This document shows, in pieces, positions 15,039 through 21,202 of a stretch of DNA of 21,202 nt. The translations under genes were made by a program, and so were the position numbers. Under the pieces are notes generated by a model. That model was not told where the DNA came from. It saw only the letters and a program-made list of their open reading frames with translations, and did no database searches. Source of the stretch: UMGS1279 sp045630265 (GTDB lineage Bacteria; Bacillota; Clostridia; Oscillospirales; Acutalibacteraceae); contig JAZQSV010000008.1 of NCBI GenBank assembly GCA_045630265.1, positions 1 through 21,202 on the forward strand, read 5' to 3'. Each line of letters begins with the position of its first letter. Position 1 is the stretch's first letter.

Positions 15039-16373
15039 ATGAAGCTTAACACAAAAAGAACTCTTTTGGTGGGTTTTGCCTTTTTATCCATCTCGGCCTT
15101 TTGGCAGATGTACGACGGCATTATTCCCAAAATACTGATTGAAACCTTTCACATACCCGAATCTATTGCGGGTTACATTATGGCGGCCGATAATATTTTG
15201 GCCCTTTTCCTACTACCCTTTTTCGGTGGCCTTTCAGACAAATGCAAAAGCCGTTTAGGTCGCAGGCGCCCATTTATTTTGGTGGGTACGGTTATGGCTA
15301 CCGCTTTAATGCTTACCTTGCCATATCTTGACAACAGTTATTTTGCAGTGCCAAGCAGTACAAAAATCCTGCTTTTCATTATTGCTCTGGCCCTTGTGCT
15401 TATTGCAATGGGTATTTATAGAAGTCCCGCCGTTGCACTTATGCCCGACGTTACCCCCAAACCGCTTCGCAGTAAAGGAAATGCAATTATTAACCTTATG
15501 GGCGCTATTGGCGGTATTTTGTACCTTATTATTACAAGCGTGCTTTATTCTGCCAAAAGGACCGAGGGCCTTTCCCACATTAACTATTTCCCAATTTTTA
15601 TAATAGTTGCAGCAATTATGCTTATAGCGTTGCTTGTTCTTATGCTTTTTGTTAACGAACCGAAGCTTTATGCAGAGCAGCTTGAATTTGAAAAGGCCCA
15701 CCCCGAATATACCCTAACCGAAACAAATGAGAAAAAAGGCAAGGCGGTTTTACCAAAGCCGGTTAAGAAAAGTCTTATCTTCCTGCTTCTTTCTATTGCG
15801 CTTTGGTTTATTGGATATAACGGAATTACCACCTGGTTTACCACCTACGCAAAACAGGTATGGAATATGAATATCGGCACCGCCTCACTCTGCCTTACCG
15901 TAGCAACTGCAGGTGCTATTGTAAGCTACCTGCCCGTTGGCAATATTGCCGGCAAGGTGGGTCGCCGCAAGACAATTAAGTTTGGCGTTTTACTGCTTGC
16001 CTCTTGCTTTGCCGCCGGCTTTGTTTACACACTATTTATGAATAGATTTTCGCCCATTCTTTTCGTGGTATTTGCACTTGTGGGCGTTGCCTGGGCGGCC
16101 ATAAACGTTAACAGTCTTCCAATGGTTGTTGAAATGTGTTCGGGTAGTGACGTTGGCAAATTTACCGGTCTTTACTACACCTTTAGTATGTCAGCCCAGA
16201 TTGTAACCCCCATTATTGCGGGTTATCTGCTTGAAAATATAAGCTATAAAATACTTTTCCTATATTCGGCAGTTTTTGTTATGCTTAGCTTTGTTACAAT
16301 GTGCTTTGTAAAACACGGCGATAATAAAATTGAGGTTAAAAAAGGTCTTGAGGCCTTTGACGTAGAGGACTAA
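15039..16373 (+). CDS. MFS transporter, SLC45 (sucrose/glycoside symporter)-like
   Basis: A 444-residue integral membrane protein with about 12 hydrophobic helices. The cytoplasmic loop between helices 2 and 3 carries GGLSDKCKSRLGRRRPFI, and the equivalent loop in the second half has NIAGKVGRRKTIKFG. The GRRRPFI form is characteristic of the SLC45/GPH-type sugar symporters, which move sucrose, maltose or other glycosides with protons. A charged stretch of about 30 residues (ELEFEKAHPEY...KKGK region) forms the central loop between helices 6 and 7. GGAGG lies 7 bases before the ATG. The next gene begins one base after this stop, so the two are co-transcribed and probably coupled. The sugar substrate is inferred from family only. 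The adjacent glycogen and PFK genes fit sugar uptake. Confidence 0.88.
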   Translation: MKLNTKRTLLVGFAFLSISAFWQMYDGIIPKILIETFHIPESIAGYIMAADNILALFLLPFFGGLSDKCKSRLGRRRPFILVGTVMATALMLTLPYLDNSYFAVPSSTKILLFIIALALVLIAMGIYRSPAVALMPDVTPKPLRSKGNAIINLMGAIGGILYLIITSVLYSAKRTEGLSHINYFPIFIIVAAIMLIALLVLMLFVNEPKLYAEQLEFEKAHPEYTLTETNEKKGKAVLPKPVKKSLIFLLLSIALWFIGYNGITTWFTTYAKQVWNMNIGTASLCLTVATAGAIVSYLPVGNIAGKVGRRKTIKFGVLLLASCFAAGFVYTLFMNRFSPILFVVFALVGVAWAAINVNSLPMVVEMCSGSDVGKFTGLYYTFSMSAQIVTPIIAGYLLENISYKILFLYSAVFVMLSFVTMCFVKHGDNKIEVKKGLEAFDVED

Positions 16374-16374
16374 T

Positions 16375-17193
16375 ATGAAGATTTTAATTTACATTGTTTT
16401 AATCCTTATCCCCCTCTCTCAGCTTTATTTACTATCCCTTATGGGCCGCGGAGGAAACCCCGAATTCGAAAAATTTAAAAAGTGCCGCTACGCTCATAGA
16501 GGGCTACATAAAAAACCCTCTATCCCCGAAAATAGTTTAAATGCCTTTTCGGATGCAGTAAAAGCGGGCTTTGGCATTGAGCTCGACGTCCATCTTATGG
16601 CCGATGGAAAGCTTGCCGTAATACACGACTCTTCGCTTCTTCGCACGGCAGGAGCAGACGTTAAGATTGAAAATCTAACTGAAACCGACCTTAAAAAATA
16701 CTACCTTGAGGGCACCCGTTCTAAAATTCCAACCCTTTCGCAGGTCCTAAAAAAGGTTGGTGGCAAGGTGCCGCTTTTAATCGAGCTTAAAACCGAAGGC
16801 AATACCACCCCGCTTTGCGAAGCGGTTGTAAAGGAGCTTGAGGGTTATAAGGGCGATTATATGATAGAATCTTTCGACCCTAGATGCATTGCCTGGTTTA
16901 GAAAAAACTGCCCCGAGGTGGTAAGAGGACAGCTTGTAGAAAACTTCTTTAAAGATAAGCAAAGCAATATTTCGTTCTTTCTTAAGCTTATTTTAAGCCC
17001 CCTTATTTTAAACGTTTGGACCCAGCCCGACTTTGTAGCAATTAAATTTCCCGACCGCAAAGGCCTTTCCAATAAAATTGCCAGAAGGTACTGGAAGCTT
17101 GGCGGCTTTGTATGGACAATAGATAAAGCTGAGGATTTAGAAACGGCCGAAAAAGAAGGCTACGGAGTAATTTTTGAGAATATTGAGATATAA
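16375..17193 (+). CDS. Glycerophosphodiester phosphodiesterase, membrane-anchored
   Basis: A 272-residue GDPD that hydrolyses glycerophosphodiesters to sn-glycerol-3-phosphate and an alcohol. An N-terminal hydrophobic segment (about 2-23) probably anchors it with the catalytic domain outside. Key motifs are H41-R42 (YAHRG), E52-N53 (PENS), E69/D71 (IELDVH) and H84-D85 (VIHD), followed by PLLIELK and, near the C-terminus, VWTIDKAED. Length suits single-domain GDPDs. It begins one base after the transporter stop, with GAGG of the transporter's last codons as a likely ribosome site. The transporter partnership is unusual in logic unless the carrier moves a glycosylated or phosphodiester product. 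It may simply be operon sharing. Confidence 0.93.
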   Translation: MKILIYIVLILIPLSQLYLLSLMGRGGNPEFEKFKKCRYAHRGLHKKPSIPENSLNAFSDAVKAGFGIELDVHLMADGKLAVIHDSSLLRTAGADVKIENLTETDLKKYYLEGTRSKIPTLSQVLKKVGGKVPLLIELKTEGNTTPLCEAVVKELEGYKGDYMIESFDPRCIAWFRKNCPEVVRGQLVENFFKDKQSNISFFLKLILSPLILNVWTQPDFVAIKFPDRKGLSNKIARRYWKLGGFVWTIDKAEDLETAEKEGYGVIFENIEI

Positions 17194-17194
17194 A

Positions 17195-17237
17195 AACATA
17201 AAAGCACCAACCAATATTTGGTTGGTGCTTTTATGTT
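17195..17237. terminator. Perfect 20-bp stem bidirectional terminator
   Basis: AACATAAAAGCACCAACCAA (17195-17214) and its exact complement (17218-17237) surround a 3-base loop TAT. The GC-rich core is flanked by A/T, so both strands have T-rich exits: the GDPD gene on plus and the ribbon-helix-helix gene on minus. Confidence 0.88.
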
Positions 17238-17269
17238 TAGTATTGACAAACACAAAGTATTTTCTTTTT

Positions 17270-17446
17270 CTAGTCGTTGTCCTTTTCCTGATTTTCAAGA
17301 GCATACTTACAGCACTGAAGTACAAGCAGATTAAATGAAATATCATTTTCCGCAGCAGTTTTGTTTAATTTTTCGAAAAGCGGTTCGGTAAAACGAACCG
17401 TGCGAGAAATATTTGCACTTTTAAATTCATTATCAATTTTAAACAT
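17270..17446 (-). CDS. Small ribbon-helix-helix (Arc/CopG-like) protein
   Basis: A 58-residue protein. Residues 14-20 (SRTVRFT) would form the DNA-contacting beta strand. Residues about 21-33 (EPLFEKLNKTAAE) and 37-51 (SFNLLVLQCCKYALE) would form the two helices of a ribbon-helix-helix dimer, followed by a short acidic tail. Such proteins are autorepressors or antitoxins. I chose the ATG at 17444-17446 because GGGGG (complement 17455-17459) lies 8 bases ahead. The 13-codon extension upstream lacks a ribosome site. It is transcribed away from the SLOG gene at 17562, and the 115-base gap between them is packed with palindromes, suggesting a shared operator. Base composition is more AT-rich than the metabolic genes nearby. 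No partner toxin is recognisable beside it. Confidence 0.65.
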   Translation of the reverse strand: MFKIDNEFKSANISRTVRFTEPLFEKLNKTAAENDISFNLLVLQCCKYALENQEKDND

Positions 17447-17496
17447 ACTATCAACCCCCACTACAATAATATGCTCAAAAACCACTATATTTATAT

Positions 17497-17550
17497 AACC
17501 ATTTATGGTTGCATTTTTGCAACATATAATGTATATTATATGTTGATAGT
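17497..17550. promoter_or_regulatory. Palindrome-rich divergent operator/promoter region
   Basis: Three inverted repeats follow in series: AACCAT-TT-ATGGTT (17497-17510), TTGCA-TTTT-TGCAA (17509-17522) and ACATATAAT-GTAT-ATTATATGT (17522-17543). The last contains TATAAT on plus (17525-17530). GTTGATAGT (17542-17550) sits just before the plus-strand ribosome site GGGGTG and recurs inverted at 17447-17455 beside the minus-strand start. The arrangement fits binding by a ribbon-helix-helix dimer and control of both divergent genes. I could not find convincing -35 boxes. Confidence 0.55.
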
Positions 17551-17561
17551 GGGGTGTTTTT

Positions 17562-17930
17562 ATGGTAAAAAGGATAGTAATTGCAGGTTGCAGAAACTAT
17601 AACGATTATAATACGGCAAAGGAATATATATCTTCTTGCCTATCTAACATAAGCAAAGAGTATGAAATTATTATTCTATCGGGCGGCTGTAGCGGAGCGG
17701 ATATGCTGGGAGAACGATATTCAAAAGAAAATGAATACAAAATCGAGCGACACCCCGCCAATTGGCAAAAATACGGCAGGGCTGCGGGGCCTAAACGTAA
17801 CGAAGAAATGGCTAAACTTTGCGATATGGCTATTTGCTTTTGGGACGGGAAAAGCAAAGGCACAAAATCTATGATAGATTTTGCCAAAAAGCACAATAAA
17901 CCTTTAAAAATAAAAATCATTGAATACTAA
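17562..17930 (+). CDS. YspA/cpYpsA-related SLOG family protein (DUF2493-like)
   Basis: A 122-residue single-domain Rossmann-like SLOG protein. Motifs are VIAGCRNYND (6-15), the nucleotide-phosphate loop SGGCSGADMLGERY (40-53), HPANWQKYGRAAGPKRNEEM (64-83) and ICFWDGKSKGTKSMI (91-105). SLOG domains bind or process nucleotides or nucleotide-derived ligands. DUF2493/YspA members are common in phages, plasmids and integrated elements, and their job is not established. GGGGTG at 17551-17556 lies 5 bases before the ATG. Codon use is AT-rich, with AGG, AGA and ATA, unlike the adjacent metabolic genes, suggesting acquisition. It is divergent from the ribbon-helix-helix gene. There is no membrane segment, nuclease or toxin domain. 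Confidence 0.85.
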   Translation: MVKRIVIAGCRNYNDYNTAKEYISSCLSNISKEYEIIILSGGCSGADMLGERYSKENEYKIERHPANWQKYGRAAGPKRNEEMAKLCDMAICFWDGKSKGTKSMIDFAKKHNKPLKIKIIEY

Positions 17931-17931
17931 C

Positions 17932-17967
17932 AAAAACAGACTCCAATGCGTATATCATTGGAGTCTG
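17932..17967 (-). terminator. Terminator of the trxB-like gene
   Basis: A 12-bp stem CAGACTCCAATG/CATTGGAGTCTG (17937-17948/17956-17967) has a 7-base loop. On the minus strand it ends in a TTTTT run (complement 17932-17936), ideal for the gene ending at 17976. On the plus strand the exit is less T-rich but may also stop the SLOG transcript. Confidence 0.85.
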
Positions 17968-17975
17968 CTAAGCTT

Positions 17976-18893
17976 TTATTTCAAACTATCCACAAACCTA
18001 CAAGCGGCTACGGCGGCTACGGCGCCATCTCCCGTTGCGGTGGTAACCTGTCTAACCTGCTTTGTTCTGCAGTCACCCGCCACAAAAATGCCGTTTGTTT
18101 TGGTCTTTGGCAGGCAGTCCTCGCCCGACACAATATAGCCGTAATCATTAAGCTCTACCACTGTCTTAAAGGCGTCATTTTCGGGGACCTGGCCAATGGC
18201 AACGAACATACCGTCAAGGTTTAAAATGGTTTCCTCTTTAGTTTCGGTATTTTCTATTTTAATACCCTTAAATGCGGTTTCATCTAAAATTTCGGTAACC
18301 ACGTTTGAAAGGATAATCTCAACATTTTCCTTTGCCTGGAGCTCCCTTTGCAGTGCACCCTCACCGGTTAAAAAGCCAAGGTTTTGCACAATATAAACCT
18401 TTTTACACCCCGACGACAAAAGCACCGCTTCTTGAAGGGCGGTATTACCGCCGCCAATAACTGCTACTGTTTTGTCCTTATAAAACGCGCCGTCGCAAAC
18501 CGCGCAAAACGAAATATTTTCGCCAATGTACTGTTCCTCACGCTCTAGCCCCAAATGGCGGTGTTTAGAGCCGGTTGCTATAATTACACTTTTGCACTTA
18601 TACTCATTTAATTTTGTGAGTACGGTAAAGTCACCGCTCTCGCCCTCAATACCGGTTACCTCATCCAGCTCAATATCGGCACCTTGAAGCATAACCTGAT
18701 CTAAAAGTTTTTCGGCAAACTCGTTACCGCTCATAACCGCAAAGCCGGGGTAATTTTCCACCCTTGGGGAATAGGTAATCTGCCCTCCAAAGGTTTCCTT
18801 TTCTATTACAAGCACCTTTTTATCAAAGCGTCTTGCATAAAGCGCGGCGGTAAGTCCGGCGGGGCCTGCGCCCACCACTATAATATCGTACAT
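17976..18893 (-). CDS. trxB: Thioredoxin reductase-like flavoprotein
   Basis: A 305-residue pyridine nucleotide-disulfide oxidoreductase of the thioredoxin reductase family. The FAD site is VVGAGPAGLTAALYA (6-20), with GGQI (36-39) and FVAGDCRTKQVRQVTTATGD near the C-terminus. The redox-active disulfide is CAVC (C130, C133). The second Rossmann loop is IGGGNTA (146-152). The HRRxxxR segment that grips the 2'-phosphate of NADPH in typical enzymes is absent: the strand VYIVQ is followed by NLGFLTGEGALQREL. Electrons may therefore come from NADH or another donor. A GAGGA site precedes the ATG. It lies 76 bases downstream of the NrdD gene, whose C-terminus carries a redoxin domain, so it probably re-reduces that domain. 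Confidence 0.9.
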   Translation of the reverse strand: MYDIIVVGAGPAGLTAALYARRFDKKVLVIEKETFGGQITYSPRVENYPGFAVMSGNEFAEKLLDQVMLQGADIELDEVTGIEGESGDFTVLTKLNEYKCKSVIIATGSKHRHLGLEREEQYIGENISFCAVCDGAFYKDKTVAVIGGGNTALQEAVLLSSGCKKVYIVQNLGFLTGEGALQRELQAKENVEIILSNVVTEILDETAFKGIKIENTETKEETILNLDGMFVAIGQVPENDAFKTVVELNDYGYIVSGEDCLPKTKTNGIFVAGDCRTKQVRQVTTATGDGAVAAVAACRFVDSLK

Positions 18894-18922
18894 TTATATT
18901 CCTCTTTTTACTTTTAATACTT

Positions 18923-18950
18923 AACCCTAGTACGTATTTGTACTAGGGTT
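18923..18950. other. Hairpin between nrdD and trxB
   Basis: An 11-bp perfect stem AACCCTAGTAC/GTACTAGGGTT (18923-18933/18940-18950) with a 6-base loop. On the minus strand, where both flanking genes lie, it is not followed by a T-run (TTAAGTATT), so it is a weak terminator at best. It may be a processing or stability element that separates the levels of the two genes. Confidence 0.55.
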
Positions 18951-18969
18951 AGGTTTTGTTTTTATGCTT

Positions 18970-21202
18970 TTAAGCTTTAACTACCTGCTCGGTAAAGGCC
19001 TTAATATTTGAAAGGTTAGCATATTTTTCTACCTGACCGTCCACAACGCGGATAAGTGTGGGTGCGCCCTTAATGCCAAACTGCGCCACAAGATCGGGAT
19101 TTTCGTCGGCCATAACCTTTTCGAACTGAATGCCTGCCTTCTCAAGGAAGGTGGCTGCCATTTTACAGTTGGGGCAGGTTGCAGTTGCAAAAAGCATTAC
19201 TCTGTCTTCCGATGCGGTGCAGGTGCATTCCTCTGCCGCCGCTTCTTTTTTGCTTACAATCTCCCTTTCAAACTTCTTATCGTTATAAACCTTTCTATCC
19301 TTATACTCCTGTGCCTTACCGTCGTTCCAGTTCTGAACGGGCCTGTAGTAACCGGTAATACGGCTATAAACCTCGGTCTTTTCACCGCAGGTGGGGCAGG
19401 TATAAACCTCGCCCGAGATGTATCCATGGCTCTTACATACAGAATAGGTAGGAGAAAGTGTATAGTAGGGAAGCTTATAATTTTCAGCAATCTTACGGAT
19501 AAGGTTTGCCGCCGCCTTCCAGGTAGGAAGCTTTTCACCTAGGAATGCGTGGAAAACGGTACCGGAGGTGTAAAGGGTCTGAAGCTCGTCTTGAATATCA
19601 AGAGCATCAAAAATATCATCGGTAAATCCAACCGGAAGGTGCGAAGAGTTAGTATAGTAGGGTGTTTCGTCCTTTGTGGGGTCAGATGCGGTGATGATTT
19701 CGGGATAGCGCTTAACGTCGTGCTTTGCAAGGCGATAGCTTGTAGACTCTGCAGGGGTTGCCTCAAGGTTGTAAAGATCGCCATACTCCTCTTGGTAGTC
19801 GGAAAGGCGCTCTCTCATATGGTTTAAAACCTCTTTAGAGAATTCCTGTGTTTCCTTATGTGTCATATCCTTGCCAAGCCACTTAGCATTAAGACCAACC
19901 TCATTCATACCAACAAGACCGATGGTTGAGAAGTGGTTATCAAAGGTGCCAAGGTAACGCTTGGTGTAGGGGTAAAGTCCCTCGTTGAGAAGGTTAGTAA
20001 TAACCTTTCTCTTAATTTTAAGGGAGCGCGCTGAAATGTCCATCATACGGTTGAGGCGCTTATAGAAGTCCTCCTTGTCCTTTGCAAGATAGGCAATTCT
20101 GGGCATATTGATGGTAACAACGCCAACAGAACCGGTGCTCTCTCCGCTACCGAAGAAGCCACCCGACTTTTTGCGAAGCTCACGAAGATCCAAACGAAGT
20201 CTGCAGCACATTGAGCGAACGTCGCTGGGCTCCATATCGCTGTTAATATAGTTAGAGAAGTAAGGTGTGCCATATTTAGAGGTCATTTCAAAGAGAAGCT
20301 TATTGTTCTCGGTCTCTGACCAGTCAAAATCGGCAGTAATTGAATAGGTGGGAATGGGGTACTGGAAGCCGCGGCCGTTAGCGTCGCCCTCTATCATTGT
20401 TTCGATAAAGGCCTTATTAACCATATCCATTTCCTTTTTGCAGTCCTTATACTTAAAGGGCATTTCCTTGCCGCCTACAATAGCGTTAAGCTCTGCAAGG
20501 TCGTTAGGAACGGTCCAGTCTAGTGTAATGTTGCTAAAGGGTGCCTGTGTGCCCCAACGGGAAGGTGTATTTACGCCGTAAATAAAGGATTCAATACACT
20601 TTTTAACCTGGTCGTAGGAAAGGTTGTCGGCCTTTACAAAGGGTGCTAAATATGTATCAAAGGAGGAGAATGCCTGTGCGCCTGCCCATTCGTTTTGCAT
20701 AATACCAAGGAAGTTTACCATTTGGTTACAAAGCGTGGCAAGATGCTTGGCGGGGGCGGAGGTGATTTTTCCGGTAACACCGCCAAGACCCTCTTGAATT
20801 AACTGTTTAAGTGACCAACCTGCGCAGTAACCGGTAAGCATAGAAAGGTCGTGAATGTGAATGTCGGCATTGCGGTGTGCATTTGCGATTTCATCGTCAT
20901 AAATCTCAGAAAGCCAGTAGTTAGCAGTGATGGCGCCCGAGTTACTTAAAATAAGACCGCCTACCGAATATGTAACGGTGGAGTTTTCCTTAACGCGCCA
21001 GTCCGAAACCTTAACGTAGCTGTTAACTACTTCCTTATAGTCAAGGATGGTGGAGCCCAAATTACGGAGCTTTTCCCTTTGACGGCGGTAAAGAATATAT
21101 GCCTTGGCAACGTCGGAATAACCTGCCTGACCGAGAACTTCTTCAACGCTATCCTGAATATCTTCAACCGCAATATGAAACTCCTTTATCTTGGGCTCAA
21201 AG
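18970..21202 (-). CDS. nrdD: Anaerobic ribonucleoside-triphosphate reductase with C-terminal redoxin domain (5' end outside window)
   Basis: This is a class III ribonucleotide reductase, which makes dNTPs from NTPs with a glycyl radical. The frame stays open to the window edge, giving 743 visible residues. The first 47 include AGYSDVAKAYILYRRQREKL, the end of an ATP-cone, so the TTG at 21058-21060 is not the start. Visible landmarks are the cysteine in TGYCAGWSL (codon 20824-20826), MCCRLRL, TINMPRIAYLA, the zinc-site pair CKSHG...CPTCG, and the glycyl radical loop RITGYYRP (Gly codon 19351-19353). After a linker, the last 80 residues form a thioredoxin/glutaredoxin-like domain with CPNC (19165-19176) and a cis-proline loop GAPT. 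Most NrdD proteins lack this domain. The activase NrdG is not in the window. A trxB-like gene follows. Confidence 0.95.
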   Translation of the reverse strand, partial: FEPKIKEFHIAVEDIQDSVEEVLGQAGYSDVAKAYILYRRQREKLRNLGSTILDYKEVVNSYVKVSDWRVKENSTVTYSVGGLILSNSGAITANYWLSEIYDDEIANAHRNADIHIHDLSMLTGYCAGWSLKQLIQEGLGGVTGKITSAPAKHLATLCNQMVNFLGIMQNEWAGAQAFSSFDTYLAPFVKADNLSYDQVKKCIESFIYGVNTPSRWGTQAPFSNITLDWTVPNDLAELNAIVGGKEMPFKYKDCKKEMDMVNKAFIETMIEGDANGRGFQYPIPTYSITADFDWSETENNKLLFEMTSKYGTPYFSNYINSDMEPSDVRSMCCRLRLDLRELRKKSGGFFGSGESTGSVGVVTINMPRIAYLAKDKEDFYKRLNRMMDISARSLKIKRKVITNLLNEGLYPYTKRYLGTFDNHFSTIGLVGMNEVGLNAKWLGKDMTHKETQEFSKEVLNHMRERLSDYQEEYGDLYNLEATPAESTSYRLAKHDVKRYPEIITASDPTKDETPYYTNSSHLPVGFTDDIFDALDIQDELQTLYTSGTVFHAFLGEKLPTWKAAANLIRKIAENYKLPYYTLSPTYSVCKSHGYISGEVYTCPTCGEKTEVYSRITGYYRPVQNWNDGKAQEYKDRKVYNDKKFEREIVSKKEAAAEECTCTASEDRVMLFATATCPNCKMAATFLEKAGIQFEKVMADENPDLVAQFGIKGAPTLIRVVDGQVEKYANLSNIKAFTEQVVKA

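Noticed and set aside
17195..17967. The two strong hairpins flanking the RHH/SLOG module as terminal inverted repeats of a transposon
   Set aside because: The two stems differ in sequence, no transposase or target-site duplication is visible, and each fits a terminator for a flanking gene.
21058..21060. TTG as the start of nrdD
   Set aside because: The frame continues upstream to the window edge and encodes recognisable ATP-cone sequence, so the gene is 5' truncated by the window only.

Overview
The window looks like chromosomal DNA of an obligately anaerobic, Gram-positive member of Bacillota, class Clostridia, perhaps a gut Oscillospirales-type lineage. The reasons are an oxygen-sensitive class III ribonucleotide reductase, a glutamate dehydrogenase very like the Clostridium symbiosum enzyme, a DivIVA-type coiled-coil protein, a lipoprotein with a Gram-positive style signal, strong GGAGG ribosome binding sites, UUG starts, and consensus TTGACA/TATAAT promoters with 17-base spacers. 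The class-level placement is an inference from protein character. No rRNA or taxonomic marker gene is present.

Layout: positions 1-206 hold two copies of a structured intergenic repeat. Then, on the minus strand, come a diacylglycerol-kinase-like lipid kinase and MreB/Mbl (one operon). A DivIVA-like protein (plus) and glutamate dehydrogenase (minus) converge on a shared terminator. The 449-base gap at 4325-4773 carries a striking cluster of DnaA-box-like sites plus divergent promoters. A DUF4358-like lipoprotein gene and a long U32 peptidase-family gene (plus) follow, one base apart. Next are a tRNA-Thr(CGT) (minus) with its own consensus promoter, an XRE regulator (plus), and a 1009-residue membrane-anchored cell-wall amidase (minus).

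From 11.2 to 17.2 kb the plus strand is carbohydrate and lipid catabolism: glycogen phosphorylase, PPi-type phosphofructokinase, an SLC45-like MFS sugar transporter and a glycerophosphodiester phosphodiesterase. Phosphorolysis of glycogen followed by PPi-driven phosphofructokinase would save ATP.

From 17.25 to 17.93 kb lies a small AT-rich, accessory-looking module: a ribbon-helix-helix protein and a divergent YspA/cpYpsA-type SLOG protein (DUF2493), separated by a run of palindromes. The end of the window (minus) is an anaerobic NTP reductase, cut by the window edge, whose C-terminus is fused to a CPNC redoxin domain, followed by a thioredoxin-reductase-like flavoprotein. This suggests a self-contained thiol-based electron route to the reductase.

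I see no CRISPR array, insertion sequence, prophage structural gene or known riboswitch. The most worthwhile leads are the NrdD-redoxin plus TrxB pair (with an atypical pyridine-nucleotide site), the DnaA-box cluster, the RHH/SLOG module and the hairpin repeat family.
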